Source: Microbacterium sp. MYb72 (GTDB lineage: Bacteria > Actinomycetota > Actinomycetes > Actinomycetales > Microbacteriaceae). From it: a DNA stretch of 64,000 bases. Positions 33,870-44,089 of this stretch are shown one piece after another. The stretch lies in assembly GCF_002979415.1 (NCBI RefSeq), contig NZ_PCOT01000007.1, positions 1 to 64,000 of the forward strand, read 5' to 3'. A program made the position numbers and the translations under genes. Below the pieces are notes generated by a model. It was not told where the DNA came from and did not search any database. It saw nothing but the letters and a program-made list of their open reading frames with translations. The first letter of the stretch is position 1. Every line of letters starts with the position of its first letter.

Positions 33870-35672
33870 ATGACCACTGACTCCGTCTCGGCCGTGCCGA
33901 GGCCTCCGGCCCAGAACACTGCGGCTCCCGTGCTCACCGGAGCGCAGGCGCTCGTCCGCTCGCTCGAGCTCATCGGCGTGACCGATGTGTTCGGCATCCC
34001 CGGCGGGGCGATCATGGAGGTCTACGACCCCCTGCTCGACTCCACCGAGCTGCGCCACATCCTCGTGCGTCACGAGCAGGGTGGCGGGCACGCCGCCGAG
34101 GGCTACGCGACTGCGTCGGGGCGCGTCGGCGTCACGATCGCCACCTCCGGCCCCGGAGCGACGAACCTCGTCACCGCGATCGCCGACGCCTACATGGACT
34201 CGATCCCGATCGTCGCGATCACGGGACAGGTGTTCTCCACTCTCATGGGCACCGACGCCTTCCAGGAGGCCGACATCGTCGGCATCACGATGCCGGTGAC
34301 CAAGCACTCGATCCTCGTGAAGGACGTCGCCGAGATCCCCGGCGCGGTCGCCGCCGCGTTCGAGATCGCCTCGACCGGTCGCCCCGGCCCCGTGCTGGTC
34401 GACATCACCAAGGACGCTCAGCAGGCCAAGGCGCCGTTCATCTGGCCGCCGAAGATCGACCTGCCCGGATACCGCCCGGTGACGAAGGCCCACGGCAAGC
34501 AGATCCAGGCCGCGGCCGCGATGCTGGCAGAGTCCAAGAAGCCCGTGCTGTACGTGGGCGGCGGCGTCATCCGCGGCCGCGCCTCGGCGGAGCTGAAGAG
34601 TCTCGCCGAGCTCACGGGCGCCCCCGTCGTGACCACGCTGATGGCACGAGGGGCGTTCCCCGACTCGCACCCGCAGCACCTCGGCATGCCCGGTATGCAC
34701 GGCACCGTGCCGGCGGTGCTCGCGCTGCAGGAGTCCGACCTCATCGTCGCACTCGGCGCGCGCTTCGACGACCGCGTGACCGGCAAGGCCGCGCTCTTCG
34801 CTCCTAACGCGAAGGTCGTGCACGTCGACATCGACCCCGCCGAGATCTCGAAGATCCGCACGGCCGACGTGCCGATCGTCGGCGACGTGCGCGACGTGCT
34901 CGTCGACCTCGAGACCGCGTTCCGGGGTGCGACGGCGCAGACCACGCCCGACATCGAGGAGTGGTGGTCCTACCTCGACGGCCTCCGCAAGGAGTTCCCG
35001 CTCGGGTTCCAGCCGACGACCGACGGACACCTCTCGCCGCAGCACGTGATCCAGCGGATCGGCGAGCTCACCGGCCCCGAGGCCGTGTACGCGGCCGGCG
35101 TCGGCCAGCACCAGATGTGGGCGGCGCAGTTCATCAAGTACGAGCGTCCGAACTCCTGGCTGAACTCGGGAGGCGCAGGCACCATGGGCTACTCGGTGCC
35201 CGCCGCGATGGGCGCGAAGGTCGCCGAGCCGCACCGGGTGGTGTGGTCGATCGACGGCGACGGATGCTTCCAGATGACGAACCAGGAGCTCGCCACCTGC
35301 GCGATCAACAACATCCCGATCAAGGTCGCGATCATCAACAACTCCTCGCTCGGCATGGTGCGCCAGTGGCAGACGCTGTTCTACGACGGACGCCACTCCA
35401 ACACCGACCTGAACACGGGCCACGGCACCGTCCGCATCCCCGACTTCGTCAAGCTCGCCGAGGCGTACGGCTGCCTCGGCATCCGAGTGGAGAAGGAGGA
35501 GGACGTGGATGCCGCCATCCAGCTCGCGCTCGACACGAACGACCGCCCCGTGGTGATCGACTTCGTGGTGTCGGCTGACGCGATGGTGTGGCCGATGGTT
35601 CCGCAGGGCGTGAGCAACAGCTACGTCCAGTACGCCCGCGAACACGCGCCTTCCTTCGACGAGGAGATCTGA
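33870..35672 (+). CDS. ilvB: acetolactate synthase large subunit
   Basis: The 600-residue ThDP enzyme has [12 protein letters not shown], the catalytic Glu in [15 protein letters not shown], and the ThDP motif from [14 protein letters not shown] to about [12 protein letters not shown]. It condenses pyruvate to acetolactate or with 2-oxobutyrate to acetohydroxybutyrate. Start ATG 33870 is preceded by AGAAGGAAGTCCC. It is followed by the small subunit with a 2-nt gap. Confidence 0.97.
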   Translation: MTTDSVSAVPRPPAQNTAAPVLTGAQALVRSLELIGVTDVFGIPGGAIMEVYDPLLDSTELRHILVRHEQGGGHAAEGYATASGRVGVTIATSGPGATNLVTAIADAYMDSIPIVAITGQVFSTLMGTDAFQEADIVGITMPVTKHSILVKDVAEIPGAVAAAFEIASTGRPGPVLVDITKDAQQAKAPFIWPPKIDLPGYRPVTKAHGKQIQAAAAMLAESKKPVLYVGGGVIRGRASAELKSLAELTGAPVVTTLMARGAFPDSHPQHLGMPGMHGTVPAVLALQESDLIVALGARFDDRVTGKAALFAPNAKVVHVDIDPAEISKIRTADVPIVGDVRDVLVDLETAFRGATAQTTPDIEEWWSYLDGLRKEFPLGFQPTTDGHLSPQHVIQRIGELTGPEAVYAAGVGQHQMWAAQFIKYERPNSWLNSGGAGTMGYSVPAAMGAKVAEPHRVVWSIDGDGCFQMTNQELATCAINNIPIKVAIINNSSLGMVRQWQTLFYDGRHSNTDLNTGHGTVRIPDFVKLAEAYGCLGIRVEKEEDVDAAIQLALDTNDRPVVIDFVVSADAMVWPMVPQGVSNSYVQYAREHAPSFDEEI

Positions 35673-35674
35673 CC

Positions 35675-36184
35675 ATGTCGACTCACGTGCTGAGCCTGCT
35701 GGTGGAGAACACCCCCGGCCTGCTGACCCGTGTCGCGGGGCTCTTCGCCCGACGCGGCTTCAACATCGACTCGCTCGCGGTGGGGGTGACCGAGGTGCCG
35801 GGGATCTCCCGCATCACGGTCGTCGTCGACGTGGACGAGCTCCCGCTCGAGCAGGTCACCAAGCAGCTCAACAAGCTGATCAACGTGATCAAGATCGTCG
35901 AGCTCGATTTCGCCACCTCCGTGCAGCGCGAGCACATGCTCGTGAAGGTGCGCACGGACAACACCACCCGATCGAACGTGATCGAGGTCGTGAACCTCTT
36001 CCGCGCCTCGGTCGTCGACTACGCCGCCGACGCGCTGGTGATCGAGGTCACGGGCGACAAGGGCAAGGTCGATGCGATGCTGCGGGCGCTCGAGCCCTTC
36101 GGCATCAAGGAGATCGCGCAGTCCGGTCTCCTCGCCATCGGCCGGGGCGGCAAGAGCATCACCGAGCGCGTCCTGCGCGGCTGA
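35675..36184 (+). CDS. ilvN: acetolactate synthase small (regulatory) subunit
   Basis: The 169-residue protein begins with an ACT domain (HVLSLLVENTPGLLTRVAGLFARRGFN shortened to VENTPGLLTRVAGLF) and has a second ACT-like half. It binds valine and confers feedback control on IlvB. Its length is normal for actinobacterial IlvN. It starts 2 nt after ilvB, so the subunits are made together. Confidence 0.96.
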   Translation: MSTHVLSLLVENTPGLLTRVAGLFARRGFNIDSLAVGVTEVPGISRITVVVDVDELPLEQVTKQLNKLINVIKIVELDFATSVQREHMLVKVRTDNTTRSNVIEVVNLFRASVVDYAADALVIEVTGDKGKVDAMLRALEPFGIKEIAQSGLLAIGRGGKSITERVLRG

Positions 36185-37288
<1,104 letters not shown>

Positions 37289-37304
37289 CGACGAGCACCG
37301 TGAG

Positions 37305-37333
37305 AGGGCGCCCCTTCGGGGGCGCCCTTTTTC
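37305..37333 (+). terminator. strong intrinsic terminator after ilvC
   Basis: AGGGCGCCCC (37305-37314), the tetraloop TTCG and GGGGCGCCCT (37319-37328) are followed by TTTT. This is the clearest Rho-independent terminator in the window and ends the ilvDBNC transcript. Confidence 0.95.
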
Positions 37334-37345
37334 GTGCACGGAGGC

Positions 37346-37379
37346 TTAGACATCCGATGTCTGACGCTAAGATGAGGGT
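37346..37379 (+). promoter_or_regulatory. fucosidase promoter with sugar-repressor operator
   Basis: TTAGAC (37346-37351) and TAAGAT (37368-37373) are 16 nt apart, and TAAGAT ends 6 nt before the ATG. The palindrome AGACATCCGATGTCT (37348-37362) overlaps the -35 box. A near-identical core, AACATCGGATGTT, recurs at 39885-39897 by the transporter operon. It is the likely operator for the ROK regulator. Confidence 0.7.
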
Positions 37380-38645
37380 ATGCGACAGGACTGGTTCGAC
37401 CACGCCCGTTTCGGGATGTTCGTGCATTTCGGCCTCTACAGCGCCGCCGCGCGACACGAATGGGTGCAGAATCGCGAGCGGCTGACGGATGCCGAGTACC
37501 GGACCTACTTCGACCACTTCGACCCCGATCTCTTCGACGCGCGCGCTATCGCCCGGCGGGCGAAGGAGACGGGGATGGGGTACGTCGTTCTGACCACCAA
37601 GCACCACGACGGATTCTGCCTGTGGGACTCGGCGCTGACCGACTTCACCTCGGCCACCGCCGTCTCGCGCGATCTCGTGCGGGAGTTCGTCGACGCCATG
37701 CGGGGCGAGGGGCTCAAGGTCGGGCTCTACCACTCGCTGATCGACTGGCATCACCCCGACTTCACGATCGACTGGAACCATCCCCGTCGGGACGACCCCG
37801 ATGCAGCGGCCCTCAACGCGGGCCGCGACATGTCGAGGTACCGCGACCATCTGCATGGGCAGATCCGCGAGCTGCTCACCGGCTACGGCGACATCGACTA
37901 CCTGTTCTTCGACTTCACGTATCCGGAGGAGAAGCAGGGGGGGCTGGGCAAGGGTCCTCAGGACTGGGACGCCGAGGCGCTGCTCGCGATGTGCCGCGAG
38001 CTCCAGCCGGGGATGCTGGTGAACGACCGGCTCGGCATCCCGGCGGACTTCGTCACGCCCGAGCAGTACCAGCCCACCTCACCCCTCATGAGGGACGGCC
38101 GGCCCGTGGTGTGGGAGGCGTGTCAGACCCTGAACGGCTCATGGGGCTACGACCGCGACAACACCGATCAGAAGTCTGCGCAGCTGCTCGTGCAGATGCT
38201 CGTCGACTCGGTGTCGATGGACGGAAACATGCTCCTCAACATCGGTCCCGACGGCCGCGGCGCCGTCGTACCGCGGGATGCGGCGACCCTGTCGGAGATC
38301 GGGGAGTGGATGCGCCTGCACCGCGGCTCCGTGGTCGGCGCCGGGCACGCCCCGTTCACCCCGCCCCGTGAGGGCGTGTACACGCAGCGGGGGGACCGCC
38401 TGTATCTGCATCTGCTCGCCTGGCCGCTCGGCTTCGTGCATCTCCCCGGACTCGCAGGGAAGGTCTCCTATGCGCGCCTGCTGAGCGACGGATCCTGGCT
38501 GCGCACGTCCGTCTCGGATCCCGACCAGCGCGCCTCGCACATGACTCCGGCGGGGGAGGCGGAGGGAACGCTCACCGTGCACCTCCCGGTCCGCAGGCCG
38601 GACGTGGTGCTCCCCGTGATCGAGTTGGTTCTGACGGGGGAATAG
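37380..38645 (+). CDS. alpha-L-fucosidase, GH29
   Basis: The 421-residue protein has WFDHARFGMFVHFGLYS, TTKHHDGFCLWDS and IDYLFFDFTYP, GH29 signatures, the last carrying the likely nucleophile Asp. GH29 enzymes remove alpha-L-fucose from glycans. There is no signal peptide, so it would act on imported oligosaccharide, consistent with the nearby ABC transporter. A palindrome overlapping its -35 box suggests repression by the ROK regulator. It is divergent in sequence from the second GH29 at 45658. Confidence 0.9.
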   Translation: MRQDWFDHARFGMFVHFGLYSAAARHEWVQNRERLTDAEYRTYFDHFDPDLFDARAIARRAKETGMGYVVLTTKHHDGFCLWDSALTDFTSATAVSRDLVREFVDAMRGEGLKVGLYHSLIDWHHPDFTIDWNHPRRDDPDAAALNAGRDMSRYRDHLHGQIRELLTGYGDIDYLFFDFTYPEEKQGGLGKGPQDWDAEALLAMCRELQPGMLVNDRLGIPADFVTPEQYQPTSPLMRDGRPVVWEACQTLNGSWGYDRDNTDQKSAQLLVQMLVDSVSMDGNMLLNIGPDGRGAVVPRDAATLSEIGEWMRLHRGSVVGAGHAPFTPPREGVYTQRGDRLYLHLLAWPLGFVHLPGLAGKVSYARLLSDGSWLRTSVSDPDQRASHMTPAGEAEGTLTVHLPVRRPDVVLPVIELVLTGE

Positions 38646-38651
38646 CGCCGC

Positions 38652-39800
38652 TCAGGCGACCGGCAGCTCGAGGTCGTCGAGGGCGAGCCTGGCCGCTCCG
38701 TGCAGGATCGCGTCGGCGCCGGTCGCGGCTGCCTCGATGCGCAGGCGCTGCGTCGCGAGCGGGTGGCAGGCCTCGTAGACGCGGCTGCGCACGGCGGCGA
38801 TGAACGGCTCCGATGCGCTCATGCTCCCGGTGAGGAACACCGCGTTCGGGTTGAAGAAGTTGACGACGCCGGACAGAGCCTGCCCGAGGTGCGTGCCCGC
38901 CGTCCGCACCAGCATGGTCGCCTCCGGGTCGGAGTCGCGCGCCAGCGCGAGCACGTCGGCCGTCGTGGTCACCTCGGTGCGTCCGCGCTCTCGCATCTGC
39001 CTGACCAGGCTGGCGCCGCTCGCCACCGTCTCGAGGCACCCCGTGTTCCCGCACGAGCAGGGGATGTCCCCGCTCCCGTCGATGCGCGTGTGGGTGATGT
39101 CTCCTGCCGCGCCGGTGGCGCCGCGGTGCACGTGCCCCTCGACGATCACCCCGCTGCCGATCGCGGTGCCCGCCTTCACGGTGATGCTGTGCTGCGTGTA
39201 GCCGAGCTGCAGGCGATGCTCGCCGAGCGCCGCCAGATTGGCGTCGTTGTCGACGGCGACCGGCACGCCGAAGGCCTCCCGCAGATGCTCGCCGACCCGG
39301 AACCCCGGCCATCCCGGCATCCGGGACGGCTGTTCGACGGATCCAGACTCGATGTCGACCGGACCGGGAAGGCTCACCCCGATCGCGCGGAGGGTCGAGC
39401 CGTCCGCAAGCTCCCGGAAGACCGCGGCTACCGTCGCGAGCGTCGCCTGCGGTCCGTCCGTCAGGTCGATGCGTGTCGTCCGCACCTCCTGCAGGTGGCC
39501 GTCGAGACCGTGGCGCCCGATGCGCGCGTGCCCGCCGCCGAGGTCGGCGGACAGCACGATCCCGCCCTCTTCGGCCACACGGAGCACACGAGGTCGTCGG
39601 CCGCCGCGGGAGACGCCGTCTCCCGCCTCCTCGAGCATCCCGGCATCCAGCAGCGCCTGGACGCGGAGGCCGATGGTGGAGGCGGCGATGCCGAGTCGAG
39701 CGGCGAGCTCGCTGCGGGAGCGGGCCTCCCCGCGGGCGACGAGGTCGAGAATGCGTCGCGAGTGGAGATCCTCGGCAGAGCGATCGGCGGTACGGGGCAT
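38652..39800 (-). CDS. ROK family transcriptional regulator
   Basis: The 382-residue protein has an N-terminal helix-turn-helix (about 15-65, RSELAARLGIAASTIGLRVQ) and a ROK domain (about 80-370) with PCSCGNTGCLETVASG, the zinc-binding motif. NagC/Mlc/XylR-type ROK proteins are sugar-responsive repressors. It lies between the fucosidase and the transporter operon, both with an ACATCSGATGT palindrome, and is the obvious candidate for that site. It starts with ATG after GAAGGAACGAC; a TAGCCT box is at 39833-39828. Confidence 0.9.
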   Translation of the reverse strand: MPRTADRSAEDLHSRRILDLVARGEARSRSELAARLGIAASTIGLRVQALLDAGMLEEAGDGVSRGGRRPRVLRVAEEGGIVLSADLGGGHARIGRHGLDGHLQEVRTTRIDLTDGPQATLATVAAVFRELADGSTLRAIGVSLPGPVDIESGSVEQPSRMPGWPGFRVGEHLREAFGVPVAVDNDANLAALGEHRLQLGYTQHSITVKAGTAIGSGVIVEGHVHRGATGAAGDITHTRIDGSGDIPCSCGNTGCLETVASGASLVRQMRERGRTEVTTTADVLALARDSDPEATMLVRTAGTHLGQALSGVVNFFNPNAVFLTGSMSASEPFIAAVRSRVYEACHPLATQRLRIEAAATGADAILHGAARLALDDLELPVA

Positions 39801-39884
39801 GTCGTTCCTTCGTCGGCGAATCTCGTCAGGCTACCGGTGTCGGGTCGTGATCTCGGTCATGACGCGGAAGGTCAAGGATCTATA

Positions 39885-39897
39885 AACATCGGATGTT
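39885..39897. promoter_or_regulatory. second copy of the sugar-repressor palindrome
   Basis: AACATCGGATGTT shares the core ACATC-S-GATGT with the site at 37348-37362. It lies between the ROK gene and the ABC transporter operon, where it could control one or both. Confidence 0.65.
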
Positions 39898-39918
39898 CCG
39901 CTTGCGGCGGCCCGTGAA

Positions 39919-39977
39919 GTATGACACGGTAACTTCATACGAAATCCTACTAGGTTGCTTCGACCCGCGAAGCAACC
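39919..39977 (+). promoter_or_regulatory. inverted repeats upstream of the solute-binding protein gene
   Basis: GTATGA (39919-39924) and TCATAC (39935-39940) form one inverted repeat. GGTTGCTTCG (39953-39962) and CGAAGCAACC (39968-39977) form a perfect 10-bp stem with a 5-nt loop, 26 nt before the start codon. The second is probably in the mRNA leader. Confidence 0.5.
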
Positions 39978-40002
39978 TTCCCGATCCGCTAGGAGTCATT
40001 CA

Positions 40003-41262
40003 ATGAAGAAGATGCGTATGGGAGCCGTCGTCGCCGTCGCCGGCGTCGCAGTCGCCATGACGGGCTGCGCCGGAACGACCGGCTCGACCGGCTCCGGTTC
40101 GGGCGACACGATCGTCGTCGACATGTGGGCAGGTTCCGCCGATGACACCAAGGCGCTCGAGGCGCAGATCAAGGTCGCGCAGGAGCAGAACCCCGACCTC
40201 AAGATCGAGCTGCGCACGGCGCCCTGGGGTGACTTCTTCACGAAGCTCACCACCAACATGGCGTCCGGCAACATGGCCTGCATCACCGGCATGAACAGCG
40301 GGATGCTCTCCAGCTACACCGACGGCTTCGCCACGCTCACCGCCGCCGACCTCAAGGCGGCCGGCCTCGCCGAGAGCGACTTCGCACCCGGTGCGACCGA
40401 GATCCTGAAGAACAAGGGCGAGCTCTACGGCCTGCCGTTCGACGTCGCGACGATGCTCGTCTACTACAACGCCGATCAGCTGACCGCCGCCGGCGCTGAG
40501 ACCCCCGCCGCAGGCTGGACCTTCGAGGACTTCGAGAAGACGGCCAAGGCGGCGACCACCGGGGGCAAGTCCGGGTTCGCCGTGGGCATGGGCGACTTCC
40601 AGTGGCAGGCGCTGCCGATCGCCAAGTCCGGCCTGCAGCCGGTGACGGAGGACGGCACCCTGCAGCTCACCGACAAGAAGTTCGTCGAGGCGTCGACCTG
40701 GTACGCCGGCCTCGTCACCGATCAGAAGGTCGCTCTCCCGGTCGCATCGGCATCCGACACCGGCTGGGGCGAGAACCAGTACTCCAGCGGCAACGCGGCC
40801 ATGGCCGTCGACGGCACCTGGAACGCGGTCAGCTACCTCAACAACGAGTCCGGCTTCACGGCGGGCATGGCCCCGCTCCCGTCCGAGGGCGGCACCTCGC
40901 TGAGCCTCATCCTCGGCTCGGGCTTCGGCATCTCCAAGACCTGCGACAACAAGGACGCCGCGCTCAAGGTGCTCGGCTCCCTGCTGAGCAAGGACGCGCA
41001 GGACTACATCGCCTCCTCCGGCCGCAGCTACCCGGCACGCGCCGAGAGCCAGCCGCTCTACTTCGACTCGATCGACGAGAAGTACCGCGAGCAGGTGAAG
41101 GAGGTCTTCACCGCGGCCTTCGAGAACGTCCAGGGCCAGTACGTCAGCGACAACTGGGCGAAGGTCGGCACGTACGTCCAGCCGCAGTTGGTCAGCGTGT
41201 ACAACGGGCAGGAGACGATGGCGAACGTCCTCGACTCCGCTCAGCAGCAGTTCGGCAAGTAA
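40003..41262 (+). CDS. sugar ABC transporter, solute-binding lipoprotein
   Basis: The 419-residue protein has a lipoprotein signal with lipobox AMTGC (Cys22), then a family 1 solute-binding fold ([21 protein letters not shown] at the start, reduced here to [11 protein letters not shown]). It has [18 protein letters not shown], the classical sugar-binding-protein stretch. It would capture a fucosylated or related oligosaccharide outside the membrane. Start ATG 40003 has AGGAGTCATTC upstream. Two permease genes follow on the same transcript. Confidence 0.92.
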   Translation: MKKMRMGAVVAVAGVAVAMTGCAGTTGSTGSGSGDTIVVDMWAGSADDTKALEAQIKVAQEQNPDLKIELRTAPWGDFFTKLTTNMASGNMACITGMNSGMLSSYTDGFATLTAADLKAAGLAESDFAPGATEILKNKGELYGLPFDVATMLVYYNADQLTAAGAETPAAGWTFEDFEKTAKAATTGGKSGFAVGMGDFQWQALPIAKSGLQPVTEDGTLQLTDKKFVEASTWYAGLVTDQKVALPVASASDTGWGENQYSSGNAAMAVDGTWNAVSYLNNESGFTAGMAPLPSEGGTSLSLILGSGFGISKTCDNKDAALKVLGSLLSKDAQDYIASSGRSYPARAESQPLYFDSIDEKYREQVKEVFTAAFENVQGQYVSDNWAKVGTYVQPQLVSVYNGQETMANVLDSAQQQFGK

Positions 41263-41282
41263 GCAATCCAGGAAGACGAGTG

Positions 41283-42188
41283 ATGACCACCAACGCGCGA
41301 CGTCGGGGGTCTCTCGCCAAGGCTGAGGGCCGTCAGGCGCTGGGGTTCGCAACCCCGGCCCTGGCGGGCCTCGCCGTGTTCACCGTCGTGCCCGTCGTGC
41401 TCTCCATCGTGATGAGCTTCTTCGACTGGCCGACGTTCGGCGAGAAGACCTTCATCGGTATCGACAACTACATCCGACTGTTCACCTCCAGCCCGGACTT
41501 CTGGCCGGCGCTGCGGAACACCGCGGTGTTCACGATCCTCTACGTCCCGCTGAACGTGGCCCTCTCGCTCGTCCTCGCGATGGCGCTCGGTCCGCGCATC
41601 CGCGGACGCGGGGCGCTCCGGGTGCTCTTCTTCATCCCGGTCGTGACCCCCATGGTCGCGAACGTGCTGGTGTGGAAGATGCTCCTGCAGCCGCAGGGTC
41701 TCTTCAACGGCGTCTCCGAGACCTGGTTCGGCGTGACGCTCCCGAACTTCCTCGCCGACCCGCAGTGGGCCATGATCATGGTCGTCGTGATGAGCGTGTG
41801 GCAGGGAGTCGGCTACAACATGCTGATCTTCTCGGCCGCGCTCGAGCAGCTCCCCGAGTCCGTCATGGAGGCGGCCCGGATCGACGGAGCGAGCGGACTG
41901 CGCATGCAGCTCAGCGTGGTCATCCCGATGATCTCCCCGGCGATCTTCTTCGCGACCATCATGACCATGATCACCGCACTCCAGGTCTTCGTGCAGCCGC
42001 AGCTGCTCACCGGCGGCGGCCCGGGCAACGCGACCCAGCCGCTCGTGCAGTTCATCTACAACCAGGGCTTCAAGTTCCAGGAGCTGGGACTCGCCGCAGC
42101 CGGCGCCTGGATCCTCTTCGCCCTCATCATCGTGATCACTGCGCTCCAGTTCGGCGCGCAGAAGAAGTGGGTGCACTATGAGCACTGA
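41283..42188 (+). CDS. sugar ABC transporter permease (MalF type)
   Basis: The 301-residue protein has six transmembrane segments and the EAA loop EAARIDGASGLRMQLSVVIPMI truncated to EAARIDGASG (about residues 205-215), which docks the ATPase. It forms the channel with the next gene. It overlaps that gene by 11 nt. No ATP-binding subunit is encoded nearby, so a shared MsiK-type ATPase elsewhere in the genome is expected. Confidence 0.93.
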   Translation: MTTNARRRGSLAKAEGRQALGFATPALAGLAVFTVVPVVLSIVMSFFDWPTFGEKTFIGIDNYIRLFTSSPDFWPALRNTAVFTILYVPLNVALSLVLAMALGPRIRGRGALRVLFFIPVVTPMVANVLVWKMLLQPQGLFNGVSETWFGVTLPNFLADPQWAMIMVVVMSVWQGVGYNMLIFSAALEQLPESVMEAARIDGASGLRMQLSVVIPMISPAIFFATIMTMITALQVFVQPQLLTGGGPGNATQPLVQFIYNQGFKFQELGLAAAGAWILFALIIVITALQFGAQKKWVHYEH

Positions 42189-43095
42189 CCTGTCGACGGC
42201 ATCCGTCGTCCTCGACGACGACCACGTCGAGACCGAGCGCACCGGACGCACCAAGGCGCCGCTGAGCGGACCGGAGCGCGTGCGCCTGGTCATCGCGCAC
42301 GTGCTCGTGTATCTGGCCGCCGCGATCTTCGTGTCGCCCATCGTGTACGCGTTCTTCTCGGCGCTCAAGCCCAACTCCGAGATGTTCACGATGCCTCCGT
42401 CGCTCATCGCGTCCGAGGTGCGGTGGACGAACTTCCTCGACGTGTTCGCCTATGGACCGTTCCTCACCTACATCGGGAACTCGTTCTTCGTGGCGATCGC
42501 CGGCACCCTGGTGGTGCTGTTCGTCTCGACGACGGCCGGGTACGCGTTCGGGCGCCTGCGCTGGAAGGGGCGGGACGCCGTGTTCGTGCTCTTCCTCGCC
42601 ACCCTCATGGTGCCGGCGGAGGTCCTCGTCATCCCGATGTTCCAGGTCATGCAGTGGTTCAACTGGGTCGACACCTATCAGGCGCTGATCTTCCCGTTCG
42701 CCTTCACCGCGTTCGGCACCTTCCTCATGCGGCAGTTCTTCCGCGGCATCCCCTACGAGCTGGAGGAGGCCGCACGCGTCGACGGTGCGGGTCCGGTCCG
42801 CACCTTCGTGCAGATCATCCTTCCGCTGGCGAAGTCCGCCGTGGCCGTGCTGTCGGTGTTCACGTTCCTGTCGTTCTGGAACAGCTACCTGTGGCCGCTG
42901 ATCGTGACCGTGGACTACAACGCCCACGGCACGCTGCCGGTCGGGCTCGCGAGCTTCTCGGGACTCACCGGCACGCGGTGGGACCTCCAGATGGCCGCGG
43001 CGATCATCTCGATGGTCCCAACGACCGTGCTCGTGATCGTGCTGCAGAAGCACCTGGTCAAGGGCATCGCCATGGCCGGGCTCGGCGGCCGTTGA
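42178..43095 (+). CDS. sugar ABC transporter permease (MalG type)
   Basis: The 305-residue protein has six transmembrane segments and the EAA loop EAARVDGAGPVRTFVQIILP. Its N-terminal 40 residues are polar and cytoplasmic. It partners the preceding permease. Its stop TGA overlaps a TTG that could start the ROK kinase gene, so the kinase is coupled to the transporter. Confidence 0.93.
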   Translation: MSTDLSTASVVLDDDHVETERTGRTKAPLSGPERVRLVIAHVLVYLAAAIFVSPIVYAFFSALKPNSEMFTMPPSLIASEVRWTNFLDVFAYGPFLTYIGNSFFVAIAGTLVVLFVSTTAGYAFGRLRWKGRDAVFVLFLATLMVPAEVLVIPMFQVMQWFNWVDTYQALIFPFAFTAFGTFLMRQFFRGIPYELEEAARVDGAGPVRTFVQIILPLAKSAVAVLSVFTFLSFWNSYLWPLIVTVDYNAHGTLPVGLASFSGLTGTRWDLQMAAAIISMVPTTVLVIVLQKHLVKGIAMAGLGGR

Positions 43096-43097
43096 CC

Positions 43098-44060
43098 GTG
43101 GGCGTGCAGGTAGAGGGGACATCCCGGCCCATCGCGTCGGCCGACGGCGTGATCGGCATCGACATCGGCGGCACGAAGATCGCCGGCATCGCCGTGGCCG
43201 CGGACGGCTCCGTGCTGGCGCGGGGCAGCGTGCCTGCGCCGGCGAGTGTCGGCGGGGCGGCGATGGCGGATGCCGCCGCCGCCGTCGTCCGCGACATCGC
43301 CGCCCGCTCCGGCTCTCCGCTGACCGCGGTCGGCGTGGGCGCGGCGGGAGTCATCGATCACGAGACAGGTGTCGTGCGCGCCGCCTCCGCGACCTTCGTC
43401 GACTGGGCCGGGTTCCCGCTCGGAGACGAGCTCTCCGCGCGACTCTCCGTGCCGGTGCGCGTCGAGAACGACGTCAACGCGTTCCTCCTCGGTGAAGCGG
43501 CGCGCACGGCCCCGGGTGAACGCGATGTGCTCGGCGTGATGCTCGGCACCGGCGTGGGCGGAGCGGTCATCATCGACGGCGCGCTGCGCCACGGACCGCA
43601 CGGCGCCGCGGGGGAGATCGGACACACGCCCGGGTACAGCGATCTGATGTGCACGTGCGGCCAGATCGGCCATCTCGAGACCCTCGCGTCTGGAACGTCG
43701 ATCGGGCGGCGCTACGCCGAGCGGATCGGCGCGACGCCGCTGGACGCCCGCCAGGTCGCCGACCGTGCGCGCGGCGGTGATCCCGACGCCATCGCGGTGT
43801 TCCGGGCGGCGGGCCGCGCCCTCGCCCTCGCCTGCGCGAGCGCGGCGACCCTTCTCGACCTCCCGTGCGCGATCGTCGGCGGGGGAGTCGCAGAAGCCTG
43901 GGACCTCCTGGCGCCGACGATCGCGGAGACCCTGCGGACCGACGCCCCCGTGTCCGGGCTGCCGCTGCGCGTCGTCCCCGCGACGCTGGGCGGGGATGCC
44001 GTGGCACTCGGTGCGATCGAGGCCGTGCGTCGCGCCCTCGTCCCCGCCGACGCACACTGA
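43098..44060 (+). CDS. ROK family sugar kinase
   Basis: The 320-residue protein has the phosphate-binding loop GIDIGGTKIAGIAV (about residues 19-32), ENDVNAFLLGEA, GTGVGGAVIIDGAL and the zinc motif CTCGQIGHLE. It has no DNA-binding domain, so it is an enzyme and not a repressor. It likely phosphorylates a sugar released by the fucosidases (glucose, N-acetylglucosamine or another; fucokinases belong to other families). I chose GTG 43098; TTG 43092 overlapping the permease stop is the alternative. Confidence 0.87.
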   Translation: MGVQVEGTSRPIASADGVIGIDIGGTKIAGIAVAADGSVLARGSVPAPASVGGAAMADAAAAVVRDIAARSGSPLTAVGVGAAGVIDHETGVVRAASATFVDWAGFPLGDELSARLSVPVRVENDVNAFLLGEAARTAPGERDVLGVMLGTGVGGAVIIDGALRHGPHGAAGEIGHTPGYSDLMCTCGQIGHLETLASGTSIGRRYAERIGATPLDARQVADRARGGDPDAIAVFRAAGRALALACASAATLLDLPCAIVGGGVAEAWDLLAPTIAETLRTDAPVSGLPLRVVPATLGGDAVALGAIEAVRRALVPADAH

Positions 44061-44089
44061 AGACGACGACACAGACCAAGGAGCAGCAC

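Noticed and set aside
39919..39977. CRISPR-like or transposon-end repeats near the transporter operon
   Set aside because: The inverted repeats are short, different from each other and not repeated in tandem; no transposase is nearby.
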